From JBEKYD01 sp049509915 (GTDB lineage: Bacteria; Acidobacteriota; Terriglobia; Bryobacterales; Bryobacteraceae), in the NCBI GenBank assembly GCA_049509915.1, contig JBEKZL010000198.1, positions 1 through 14,355 on the forward strand: a stretch of 14,355 nucleotides of DNA. Direction: 5' to 3'. The notes under the pieces are model-generated. The model did not search any database and was not told the DNA's origin. It worked only from the letters and a program-made list of their open reading frames with translations. The position numbers and the translations under genes were made by a program. Below, piece by piece: positions 1 through 7,860 of the stretch. Position 1 is the stretch's first letter. Each line of letters begins with the position of its first letter.

Positions 1-736
1 CGTCGCGGGCGAATACCTTCATCGCAATCACACCCATGTTCTTGCTCCGCGCCACCGGCAGCGCCAGCGATTCGAAGCTGCGGTCGCCCGCCGTCACCGG
101 CTTCGTCGTGCCGATCATATCGGCCATGGCGGCGTTCAGAGCCATCTGGCAGCAATCGAAATCGTGGCGTTCCAGAGCCAGTTTCATGGCCGACGGGCTG
201 TCGTGGCTGGTGATGCCGATGAACCGCGTAAGCTTCTGCTCGCGCGCCTTGAGAAGGTTTTCCAGCACGCCGCCGGCGGCCTCGATGCGCGCCAGGTCGT
301 CTTCGTTTTCGAGCGAGTGGATGTGGATCAGGTCCACCTGGTCCATTTTCAAATTCTTCAGACTTTGCTCGATGATGCCCTGGACCTTGGCGCCGTCCCG
401 CGTGCTGATCTTGGTGGCCACGAACAGCCCCTTCTTCCCCCCACGCGCCTCGAACGCCTTGCCGTATAACTGTTCGCTGCGCCCGCGGGCATAGCTGTCG
501 GCCGTATCGAAGTACGTAACGCCCGCCTCCACCGCCTGCGCGATGAAACGCACCGCTTCCTCGTCGTTGCGGGTCTGGTAAAAGCGCTGGCCGCCGCCGC
601 ACGCCAGGATGGAGACGCGCTCGCCGGTCTTCCCCAACGGGCGCATCGGCAGCCGGGTCTCGGCGCCGGAAAGCGCTCCGCTAAGTCCCGCTACCGCTGC
701 CGTGCGTTGCAGAAACTCGCGTCGTGAAGTGTCCAT
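1..736 (-). CDS. Tat-exported aldo/keto reductase (3' end beyond the window)
   Basis: The gene runs off the left edge; 245 codons are visible from the ATG at 734-736. The N-terminus carries a twin-arginine signal (RREFLQ, residues 5-10) followed by a short Ala/Gly-rich hydrophobic stretch, so the protein is probably exported folded with its cofactor. The mature part starts with the family pattern RPLGKTGERVS (about 32-42) and shows the aldo/keto reductase catalytic tetrad: Asp77 and Tyr82 in YFDTADSYARG, Lys109 in VATKI, and His140 in DLIHIH. The family reduces carbonyls with NAD(P)H on a TIM barrel; the substrate here cannot be told. The start is supported by a strong ribosome site (AAGGAGG at 741-747, 4 nt upstream). 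The C-terminal part of the barrel is outside the window. It is divergent from the DUF2254 gene. The family call is firm; the physiological role is unknown. Confidence 0.92.
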   Translation of the reverse strand, partial: MDTSRREFLQRTAAVAGLSGALSGAETRLPMRPLGKTGERVSILACGGGQRFYQTRNDEEAVRFIAQAVEAGVTYFDTADSYARGRSEQLYGKAFEARGGKKGLFVATKISTRDGAKVQGIIEQSLKNLKMDQVDLIHIHSLENEDDLARIEAAGGVLENLLKAREQKLTRFIGITSHDSPSAMKLALERHDFDCCQMALNAAMADMIGTTKPVTAGDRSFESLALPVARSKNMGVIAMKVFARD

Positions 737-740
737 ATGC

Positions 741-747
741 CCTCCTT
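741..747 (-). promoter_or_regulatory. Ribosome binding site of the aldo/keto reductase
   Basis: AAGGAGG on the minus strand lies 4 nt before the ATG at 736 and fixes the start that includes the twin-arginine signal. Confidence 0.8.
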
Positions 748-877
748 GCCTGGACTGAGAATATCACTCCGTGATCCTGGCGGGGAAGGGGCCCAGGTGG
801 GGCAGGCAGTGCCGCCGGCTCTCTTCCGCGATTTCGCGTCCCCGCGCCGGTGCGGGTACACTTGATCGAATAGCATC

Positions 878-2209
878 GTGAACAGAACTCTGCCATTGTT
901 GATCCGCCGCGCCATGTATAACCTCCGCGGCGGTTTTCTGGTCCGCCCGCTGGCGATTGCACTCGCCCTCGGCTGTGCCGGCGCCGTCCTGTCCTGGCTC
1001 GAGGAGACCTTCCCGGTGTTCAGCGATTGGATGCCCACCGTCCTGTTCCCGTCCCACGCCGATCCCCAGGTCGCTCAAGTGATTCTCGGCGGCATCGCGG
1101 CCTCGATTATGACCGTGGTTTCGATCGTCTTCGCCATCCTGCTCATGACGCTGACCCTGGCGTCGATGCAGTTCTCCCCCCGCATCATCGTGAGCTTTGC
1201 CAGAGACCGCGTAACCCAGTGGACTTTGGGCGTCTTTCTCGGAACTTTCTGTTACTGCATGGCTGCCCTTCCTTCCGCCCGCTCTCAGCCCACGCCCTTC
1301 GCTCCCGTCGCCACCGTGGTGGGCGCCATGCTGCTGGCTCTGGTCTGTGTCGCTTGGTTGCTTTTCTTCATTCAACACATCTCCCAAGCCATCAGCGTCA
1401 GCCACATCGTCGACCGCATCGCCGCCGAAACTGAAACCGTCATCGACCAGATGATGCCCTGGCCCCGCCGCGACGGGTTTCGCGCCGATTCCGCCCCCGC
1501 GCCCCAGTTCGCCTGGGAGGCGCCTGTGCTGGCCGACTCCTCCGGGTATATCCGCTTCGTCGACACCGGCCTGCTGCTGTCTCTGGCCAAAGCCTATCGG
1601 GTGAAGCTCCGGCTTGTCCGCCGCGTCGGCCTCTTCGTTCCGGCCGGAACGCCCCTGCTGCTCGCTCACAAGGGCGATCGGCTCACTCCCGAAGCCATCG
1701 ATGAACTTCGCCGCGCCATCGATCTCGGGCCGTCCAGAACCTTGCAGCAGGATGTCGAGTTCGGCGTTCTGCAGATTGTCGACATCGCCCTGAAAGCCAT
1801 CTCACCGGCTGTCAACGATCCCACCACGGCCATCAGTTGTGTCGACCAGCTCAGCCGCATCATGATCCGGGTCGCCTCGCGCGAGCCGCCCGAAAGCCTG
1901 CTCTACGATCCACCCGGCGTCTTTCGCGTCGCCATACCCTGGACCGATTTCGACCGGCTCTCCACTTCGGCTTTCGAACAGATCCGGTTATATGCCCGCG
2001 CCGATGCCGCGGTGAGCCTCCGCCTGCTGCGAGCGCTTGGGGACATCGCCGCCACCACCCCGTCCCCGTCGCGCCGCCAAATGCTTCGCGCCCTGGGCGA
2101 ACGGATCGTCGAGGGTTGCGCCCAGAAGTTGGGCGAGGAGGAAATGCAACCCCTGCGCCGCCGCTGGGCTGCGCTGCAGAATGTGACCGGAGCCTCAGGG
2201 CCGGATTGA
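878..2209 (+). CDS. DUF2254 family predicted inner-membrane protein
   Basis: This 443-residue protein resembles the DUF2254 family, which has no established function. Four hydrophobic membrane segments are visible at about residues 22-40, 68-95, 115-133 and 143-165. The conserved-looking stretch LASMQFSPRIIVSFARDRVT (about 94-113) follows segment two. After segment four comes a long soluble region (170-443) with HIVDRIAAETE, a glycine/proline-rich turn (LFVPAGTPLL) and DIALKAISPAVNDPTTAISC, which I recognise as family hallmarks. The chosen start is GTG at 878; it gives a basic N-terminus before the first membrane segment, as usual for the family. The ATG at 914 would remove 12 residues. Neither start has a clear Shine-Dalgarno sequence. 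The gene stands alone, divergent from the reductase and convergent with the decayed alkyltransferase. Family assignment is from memory of the motif pattern. Confidence 0.88.
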   Translation: MNRTLPLLIRRAMYNLRGGFLVRPLAIALALGCAGAVLSWLEETFPVFSDWMPTVLFPSHADPQVAQVILGGIAASIMTVVSIVFAILLMTLTLASMQFSPRIIVSFARDRVTQWTLGVFLGTFCYCMAALPSARSQPTPFAPVATVVGAMLLALVCVAWLLFFIQHISQAISVSHIVDRIAAETETVIDQMMPWPRRDGFRADSAPAPQFAWEAPVLADSSGYIRFVDTGLLLSLAKAYRVKLRLVRRVGLFVPAGTPLLLAHKGDRLTPEAIDELRRAIDLGPSRTLQQDVEFGVLQIVDIALKAISPAVNDPTTAISCVDQLSRIMIRVASREPPESLLYDPPGVFRVAIPWTDFDRLSTSAFEQIRLYARADAAVSLRLLRALGDIAATTPSPSRRQMLRALGERIVEGCAQKLGEEEMQPLRRRWAALQNVTGASGPD

Positions 2210-2299
2210 TACAACTGGGGCGCGCACTGCCGCCTGCCGCGTCGAGTCTTCTACCTCGTCTCGGCTTTTCGTGTGCGCGAAGGGCATCGGAAAAAATCA

Positions 2300-2575
2300 A
2301 ATTAAAGCACGGGCTAAGGCCGCATTCGGTGCCGAGAATCACGCGGTGACAGGGAATCATCAGGGCCACACGGTTGCTGGCGCAGGCGTTGGCCACGGCC
2401 CTGACGGCCTTCGGCTGTCCGATCGCGGCCGCCACTTGCGTAGCGATCGCGCCGTAGTAGAATTTGCCGCCGCAGCTTCGGTCGCGCGCTTGCACGGCTG
2501 CCAAGTGCTGTTCCGCCGGGAATCGTAGCAGCGGCCGCGGGCCGGAACTATCCGAATCTTGCGCTGGAATTCGCT
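2300..2575 (-). pseudogene. Decayed O6-alkylguanine-DNA alkyltransferase (Ogt/Ada C-terminal domain) remnant
   Basis: The minus strand encodes the signature core of the methylated-DNA-protein-cysteine methyltransferase family: AAAIGQPKAVRAVANACASN followed by RVALMIPCHRVI. PCHRV lies at 2340-2354, with the acceptor cysteine codon at 2349-2351. In intact enzymes this cysteine takes the alkyl group from O6-alkylguanine in a suicide reaction. The gene is broken. The usual lead-in FQRKVW appears as EFQRKIR near 2552-2572 in a different frame. The segment between about 2442 and 2550 is too long and only loosely alignable, and after PCHRVI the expected GSLSGYRWG part dissolves after a few residues. 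The N-terminal domain is absent. No start or ribosome site is visible. It fills the convergent gap between the DUF2254 and BNR-protein genes. The outer limits are approximate. Confidence 0.8.
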
Positions 2576-2595
2576 ATCGTCGGCGACCCCTCCCT

Positions 2596-5500
2596 TTACG
2601 GTCGCGGCTCCGGCCTGGTTTCCTCTTTGGTTGCTACCAACGCTTTCAAGCCCTTTTCAGCGAGCAGCTTATTCACCGGGGGCAGGCTGGTTTTGAATTC
2701 GTTGTCCAGGAGGTTCTGCTGGACGGCCAGTTTTTCCGAAAGCAACTTGAACACTTCATAGGAAGACTCGGTGGGCTTTCCGTCGCCGTGCTGCACGCTG
2801 GAAGCCAGCGCGGCGATTTTGTTATTGAGCTTGATGGGGAAGTTCAGCGGGTCCTGGTTGCTGCGGTTTTGCACCTGGTAGACCGCTTCTTCGATGGCGC
2901 TCAGCCGGCCGCGAAAACCGTCGAGCGACTGCCTCAATTGCGGGTCGGCATTTTGCTTCAAGCGGTCCTCCATTTGTTTTTTCAACTCCCGCACCTGGAT
3001 CACTATCTCATTGGCCTCGCTGGTCTTATCGCGCACCTTCAGGGCCAGGTCGAACTGCGCGGCCAGGTCGGCGATTGTCACGCTATCGAGGCGCGGATCT
3101 TTCCGAACTTCGAACTTTTCGGTCAAGCTCTGGCCATTGGCGGTGAGCCGCACGGAATAACTGCCGGGAACGGCCACCGGCCCCTGCGTGTTGCCGCTCC
3201 AGAGGATCATGCCGTTGAAAGTCCTGGCGCCAGGGTAGCGCAGGTCCCAGGTAAACCGGTTGAGGCCGGCCTTGTCCGGCGGAGGCGCGCTGCCGCGTCC
3301 GCGTCCGAAGCCGCCTTCTTCATCGTCCGCGGCGCCATCCGCGCTGTCGCCGCCACGTCCGCCTCTCCCGCCCCTGCCGGCCTCGGCTGGCGTTCCGGTG
3401 AAGCTCTGCACCACCTGGCCTTTCGCATCCAGAATGTCGATAGTCACTTTGTCGGCCGGTTTGGCCAGGTAGTAATCGATGCGCCCTTGGGACAGGTTGC
3501 GCTCGGCGGCCGGCGGCTGGAACAGGTGCAGATTCCGGCTGGTGAGGGTGGGCGTGAGCTGGCGCAGCGGCGAGATATCGTCCATCACGTAGAAGGAGCG
3601 GCCGTGGGTGGCAATCACCAGGTCGTTGCCTTCGATCAGCAGGTCCGAAACCTGGGTATCGGGAAGGTTGCGGCGCAGCGATTGCCAGTGCGCGCCGTCA
3701 TCGAACGAAACATAAATGCCGTGTTCGGTGCCGGCGAACAGCAGTCCGGCGCGCACCGGATCTTCGCGCACGGCGTGAACAAAGTCGCCGTCGGCGATGC
3801 CGTCCACGATGGTGGTCCAGGTCTTGCCGTAGTCGGCGGTCTTGAACAGATACGGCTTGCGGTCGTCGTTCTGATAGTTCTTCACCGCTACGTAAGCCGC
3901 GGCGGCGTTGTGGGGCGACGCCTCGATCAGGCTGACACGGCCGAAATCGGGCATGCCCACCGGCGTGATTTTAGTCCAGGTCTGGCCGCCATTGCGGGTG
4001 ATATACACCACGCCATCATCCGACCCGGTCCAAATGGTGTTCACCTCCTCGCGGGAAGGCGCGATAGCGAAAATAGTGCCGTAAATCTCCGGGCCGTTCT
4101 GATCGTGGGTGATCGGGCCGCCGGAATCGCCCAGCGTTTTCGGGTCGCCGCGGGTCAGGTCGCCGGAGATGCGTTTCCAACTGTGGCCCTGGTCGACGGT
4201 TTTCCAAAGGTGTTGCGAAGAAGTGTAGATGACGGTGGGATCGAGCGGCGAAAAAACGATGGGGAAGGTCCATTGCCAGCGCTCGGGGAGGGAAGCAGCG
4301 GACTCACCGGAAAAGAACAGGGGGTAGACCTGGACGTCTTTGCTGTAGCCGGTGCGGCGGTCGTAGCGCGTGAGCAAGGCGCCCTGGCTGCCGGCATAAA
4401 AGATGTTGGGGTTAGCGGGGTCGGGAGCGATGTAGCCGCTTTCGCCTCCGCCCACGGAGTAATTGGTCATGCCGAAACCGCCGCGGCCCACGCCGCCGGC
4501 CCCACGGCCCCCGGGAGCGACCGACGTGACGCAGATGGTGGTGTTATCCTGCTGCGCGCCACACACGTGGTAGGGCTGTTCGTGAGTTACCGCCACGTGA
4601 TAGAGCTGCGCGGTAGGATATTCTTCGCCGGTGAAGGACTCGCCGCCATTGATGGAAACCACCCCGCCGCCATCGTTGGATTCGATCATGCGCAGCGGAT
4701 TGGCGGGGTCGATCCAGAGGTCGTGATTGTCGCCGTGCGGCGGCCGGATCTGGCGGTAAGTCTTGCCGCCGTCGGTCGATTTGAAGAAGTTCACGTTCAG
4801 AACGTAGAGCGCGTCTTTGTCCTTGGGATCGGCATAAATGCGCGAATAGTAGAAAGCGCGCTGGCGCAGGCGCCGGTCTTCACTCACCTTTTTCCAGGTG
4901 CCGCCGCCATCGTCGGAAACGAAAACGCCGCCGTTGGTGTTTTCAACGATGGCGAAGATGCGATTCGAATCCCCGCCCGAAACGGCCACGCCGATCTTGC
5001 CGATGATTCCCTCCGGCAGGCCGGGATTGCGGGTGATTTCCTTCCAGGTGTCGCCGCCGTCGGTGGATTTGAACAATCCGCTGCCAGGTCCGCCGCTGGT
5101 CAGGCTCCAGGGCGTGCGGTTGGCGTCCCACAGCGCGGCGAAAATGATTTTGGAATTGTGCGGATCCAGGCACAGATCGATGGCGGCGGTGCGGTCGTCG
5201 CGATAGAGAATGCGCTCCCAATTCTTACCGCCGTCTTTCGACCGGAACACGCCGCGCTCGGTATTGCGCCCGTAGGGATGGCCGAAGGCGGAAACATAGA
5301 CCAGGTCCGGGTTGGCGGGGTCGATGCGGATGCGCGAGATGGCCTGGGTGTCGGTCAGCCCCGCGTGCTGCCAGGTCTTGCCGGCATCCACCGATTTGTA
5401 AATCCCGTCGCCCTGCATGATGTTGCCGCGCAGTTCGGTTTCGCCCATGCCGATATAAACCACGTCGGGGCTGGACTGAGAGACGGCAACCGCGCCGACA

Positions 5501-5757
5501 GACGAACTGGCAAGCTGGCCGTCGGTGACGGGGTGCCAGGTGAGGCCGCCATCGGTGGTCTTCCAAAGTCCGCCGCCGGTCGCGCCGAAGTAATACTCGT
5601 ACGGCCGGCTGGAGCTGCCCGCCGAAGTAATGGAACGCCCCCCGCGCATCGGGCCGATACTGCGCCATTCGAGCGCGCTGAACCAGGATTCGTCAATCGT
5701 AGCCGCGGCTAAGCTTGCCGCCGCGCCCACTAAAAGCAATGAGTGAAGACGCATCAT
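2596..5757 (-). CDS. Secreted BNR/Asp-box beta-propeller protein (VPS10/sortilin-like; often annotated glycosyl hydrolase)
   Basis: This 1053-residue protein starts with a signal peptide (MMRLHSLLLVGAAASLAAAT), so it is exported. At least ten Asp-box motifs of the pattern S/T-x-D-x-G-x-T-W are visible, near residues 67, 122, 173, 231, 281, 327, 520, 587, 640 and 684. They imply one or two multi-bladed beta-propellers as in sortilin, sialidases and Ycf48-type proteins. Residues 794-822 form a Gly/Arg-rich and then acidic linker. A small beta-sandwich-like region follows (about 830-890, with RFTWDLRYPGARTFNGMILW), then a charged helical C-terminus (about 895-1030) likely to coil. Databases often call such proteins glycosyl hydrolases, but I see no sialidase catalytic set; binding or scaffolding is as likely. 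It has no Shine-Dalgarno sequence and appears leaderless. The long ORF on the opposite strand is a shadow. Confidence 0.9.
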   Translation of the reverse strand: MMRLHSLLLVGAAASLAAATIDESWFSALEWRSIGPMRGGRSITSAGSSSRPYEYYFGATGGGLWKTTDGGLTWHPVTDGQLASSSVGAVAVSQSSPDVVYIGMGETELRGNIMQGDGIYKSVDAGKTWQHAGLTDTQAISRIRIDPANPDLVYVSAFGHPYGRNTERGVFRSKDGGKNWERILYRDDRTAAIDLCLDPHNSKIIFAALWDANRTPWSLTSGGPGSGLFKSTDGGDTWKEITRNPGLPEGIIGKIGVAVSGGDSNRIFAIVENTNGGVFVSDDGGGTWKKVSEDRRLRQRAFYYSRIYADPKDKDALYVLNVNFFKSTDGGKTYRQIRPPHGDNHDLWIDPANPLRMIESNDGGGVVSINGGESFTGEEYPTAQLYHVAVTHEQPYHVCGAQQDNTTICVTSVAPGGRGAGGVGRGGFGMTNYSVGGGESGYIAPDPANPNIFYAGSQGALLTRYDRRTGYSKDVQVYPLFFSGESAASLPERWQWTFPIVFSPLDPTVIYTSSQHLWKTVDQGHSWKRISGDLTRGDPKTLGDSGGPITHDQNGPEIYGTIFAIAPSREEVNTIWTGSDDGVVYITRNGGQTWTKITPVGMPDFGRVSLIEASPHNAAAAYVAVKNYQNDDRKPYLFKTADYGKTWTTIVDGIADGDFVHAVREDPVRAGLLFAGTEHGIYVSFDDGAHWQSLRRNLPDTQVSDLLIEGNDLVIATHGRSFYVMDDISPLRQLTPTLTSRNLHLFQPPAAERNLSQGRIDYYLAKPADKVTIDILDAKGQVVQSFTGTPAEAGRGGRGGRGGDSADGAADDEEGGFGRGRGSAPPPDKAGLNRFTWDLRYPGARTFNGMILWSGNTQGPVAVPGSYSVRLTANGQSLTEKFEVRKDPRLDSVTIADLAAQFDLALKVRDKTSEANEIVIQVRELKKQMEDRLKQNADPQLRQSLDGFRGRLSAIEEAVYQVQNRSNQDPLNFPIKLNNKIAALASSVQHGDGKPTESSYEVFKLLSEKLAVQQNLLDNEFKTSLPPVNKLLAEKGLKALVATKEETRPEPRP

Positions 5758-5771
5758 GGTCAGTCATTATA
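5758..5771 (-). promoter_or_regulatory. Consensus -10 box placed for a leaderless transcript
   Basis: A perfect TATAAT on the minus strand (5771 to 5766) is followed by 8 nt (GACTGACC) and then the ATG at 5757, with a second in-frame ATG directly after. Transcription normally starts 6-8 nt after a -10 box, which here is at or just before the A of the start codon. No Shine-Dalgarno sequence is present and no TTGACA-like -35 box is seen at 17 nt. The spacing is observed; leaderless initiation is inferred. Confidence 0.6.
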
Positions 5772-5884
5772 GCGAAGCAACGTTACAGGTCGCGTCGTGG
5801 GGCGTTCAACGCTGTTGCCAAGTCAAGGGGCGTTAGTATATAGTGGTTGATGGAGGCTTTGTGGCTTCGGCTGCATTGCCTTTT

Positions 5885-6783
5885 TTATTGCCCTTCTGTG
5901 TCTTCGTCGGTTTCCGTTCCCCGCTCCGCCTGCGGTCTCAAGTCCGTAATGAATGCGAAACTCCAGATCGCGAACTGGGGGTTGCCGTCGACCTCGCGGA
6001 CGGCCCGATGGCGGAGCTGGCAGACTTGCGCAACGAACCCTGCAAGGCCTCGCCGCGCCGGCCTTGTCATGCTCCGAAGACGCCATCCCCAAGACAGGAT
6101 GTACGCCAACAGATCGGCAAGCGGGACGCCGGTGGTCAGGTCGCTGTGCACGAATAACGGCTCCGGCAAGATCCGGCCTGCTCGTTGGCGGCCCTTGATG
6201 GTTCGTTTGAAATAGCTGTCCATCTGGCTCACGAGGACATGGCTCTGGGCCTTCTCAAGCTCATCGAAGACTGCGACGCCGAAGGTGTTGGGGCCCAAAT
6301 CCTCCAGGAAATAGAAGAATCGCTCAAAAAGGTATGCGTAATCCTTTCGTAGGTGATCCGTTCCGGGAGAGGCGAAGTCTTTGTCTATGACGCTGGCGAA
6401 CGCGCGGCACCGAAAACGCGAACAGATCTCAAGGACCTCCCGCACATATTCAAGCTTCGCCTGAGCGAGCGCCGCGATCGCGCGCGGCGGAGCGCCAAGG
6501 CCACGTTCAAGGCATCGCTTGGCAAGTTCGGTACGTTCCGCAAAAACGCGAACTGTTCAGCAAGTGAGGCTTGACGGAAAACCTGTGCCGAGATCAGCTT
6601 CTTTGCCTTTAGCTCCGTCCGTCCAGCCGAGTAGCGGGTTCCAAAGTACCGAACCTCGGCGTCCTGCATCGCCTTGATCAGGTTCCACACGTCGCGGTCC
6701 TCGATCGCGACGCCCCCCAGCACTCCGTAGGGCGAAGGCCCGCTGTCGTAACCACTCTCATCGATAAAGAGAGAATGCGCCAC
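5885..6783 (-). pseudogene. DUF3800 family protein, interrupted by a single-base frameshift
   Basis: Two minus-strand frames together encode one DUF3800 protein. The upstream frame, from a GTG at 6781-6783, gives VAHSLFIDESGYDSGPSPYG, the acidic DES opening of the family, and runs to about 6547. The downstream frame continues from about 6541 with FAERTELAKRCLERGLGAPP through VIDKDF and ends with GVPLADLLAYILSWGWRLR, the conserved C-terminal ADL motif, stopping at 5885. The switch falls at the five-base A run at 6542-6546 (T on the coding strand). Restoring one T gives QFAFFAERTELAKR and one 299-residue protein of normal family architecture. The function of DUF3800 is not established; its conserved acidic residues suggest a metal-dependent nuclease-like fold. 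The break may be a recent mutation, a sequencing or assembly error, or less likely programmed frameshifting. It lies upstream of the BNR gene on the same strand, 127 nt away. Confidence 0.82.
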
Positions 6784-6886
6784 GGAGTCCCATCGTAGCG
6801 CCCGGCGGGCAGTGCCGGTCGCGGGGTCGAGGAAGGTCCGCGCGGCGCCCCATTTTCCGCCCGCCGTGATATTCTGTTTCTTCGCA

Positions 6887-6892
6887 AAGGAG
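6887..6892 (+). promoter_or_regulatory. Ribosome binding site of the TIM-barrel gene
   Basis: AAGGAG lies 8 nt before the GTG at 6901 and decides this non-ATG start. Confidence 0.8.
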
Positions 6893-6900
6893 AGACCCAC

Positions 6901-7860
6901 GTGAGAGTCGGTTGTTTCACTCCCCTGTTGTCCCAGTTGCCCCTGCCGGATGTTCTCAAGAAGCTCAAGTCGCTGAACATCGATACCGTCGAGCTCGGTA
7001 CCGGGAACTATCCCGGCGATCCCCATTGCAAGCTCACCATGCTGGAGCATCCAGCCGAACTGGCGGAATTCACCAAGACGCTCGATGGCGAAGGCTTCTC
7101 CATCAGCGCGCTGAGCTCCCATGGCAACCCGCTGCATCCCGATGCCGCGCGCGCGGCGCATGATCGCGAGGTGAGCCGCAAGACCATTTTGCTGGCGGAA
7201 AAGCTGGGCGTCCCGGTGGTGGTGGATTTCAGCGGCTGCCCCGGCGATTCCCCGGCGGCCAAGTGGCCCAATTGGGTCACCTGTCCGTGGCCGCCCGATT
7301 ATCTCGAAATCCTGAAGTGGCAGTGGGAGGAAGTGGTGGCGCCGTACTGGATCGAGCACGCCAAGTTCGCCTCCGATCACGGCGTTCGCGTGGCCATCGA
7401 GATGCACCCCGGGTTTGTCGTCTACAGCCCGGAAACCATGCTCAAGCTGCGCGCCATCGCGGGCCCCTCGATCGGCTGCAATCTCGATCCCAGCCACATG
7501 TTCTGGCAGGGCATCGACCCGGCTGCCGCCATTCGCCTGCTGGGCGACGCCATCTTCTACGTGCATGCCAAGGACACGCAGATTTACCAGCGCAACCTGC
7601 CGCTCACCGGCGTGCTCGATACCAAGTCCTACACCGATGAGCGCAACCGCGCCTGGATCTTTCGCACCTGCGGCTATGGCCACGGCGAAGAGTGGTGGCG
7701 CGAGTTCGTATCCACCTTGCGCATGTTCGGCTACGACTACGTGCTTTCGATCGAACACGAAGACAGCCTGATGTCGCCCGAGGAAGGGCTGACCAAAGCG
7801 GCCGCGTTCCTGAACGGCCTGATTGTCCGCCAGCCTCCCGCCGCCGCCTGGTGGGTATGA
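6901..7860 (+). CDS. Sugar phosphate isomerase/epimerase (xylose isomerase-like TIM barrel)
   Basis: This 319-residue protein starts at GTG 6901 behind a good ribosome site. It begins at the first barrel strand (MRVGCFTPLL) and has no signal peptide, so it is cytoplasmic. The fold is the AP-endonuclease-2/xylose-isomerase-like barrel. The usual metal ligands are visible: Glu167 in VAIEMHPG, Asp196 and His199 in CNLDPSHMFWQG, His222 in FYVHAKD, and Glu285 in VLSIEHED. Members isomerise or epimerise sugars and cyclitols using a divalent metal. The substrate cannot be read from the sequence, and an inositol- or sugar-acid-type substrate is only a guess. The stop overlaps the next start by ATGA, so the two genes are probably co-translated. 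It is divergent from the broken DUF3800 gene. Confidence 0.92.
   Translation: MRVGCFTPLLSQLPLPDVLKKLKSLNIDTVELGTGNYPGDPHCKLTMLEHPAELAEFTKTLDGEGFSISALSSHGNPLHPDAARAAHDREVSRKTILLAEKLGVPVVVDFSGCPGDSPAAKWPNWVTCPWPPDYLEILKWQWEEVVAPYWIEHAKFASDHGVRVAIEMHPGFVVYSPETMLKLRAIAGPSIGCNLDPSHMFWQGIDPAAAIRLLGDAIFYVHAKDTQIYQRNLPLTGVLDTKSYTDERNRAWIFRTCGYGHGEEWWREFVSTLRMFGYDYVLSIEHEDSLMSPEEGLTKAAAFLNGLIVRQPPAAAWWV

Noticed and set aside
36..494. Plus-strand ORF of 152 codons at the left edge
   Set aside because: It is the antisense shadow of the aldo/keto reductase, whose catalytic tetrad and twin-arginine signal are on the minus strand.
764..1669. Minus-strand ORF of 301 codons opposite the DUF2254 gene
   Set aside because: It is Gly/Asp/His/Gln-rich with no domain, and antisense to a membrane protein with clear topology.
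2464..5712. Plus-strand ORF of 1082 codons opposite the BNR protein gene
   Set aside because: It lies in antisense phase to a protein with a clear signal peptide and ten Asp-boxes. Its translation is low-complexity Val/Ala/Gly/His/Arg-rich with no motif. High GC and strong codon bias leave the antisense frame open.
6385..7758. Minus-strand ORF of 457 codons
   Set aside because: Only its last part, downstream of 6783, is real coding sequence (the DUF3800 N-terminus). The upstream part is antisense to the TIM-barrel gene and shadow-like.
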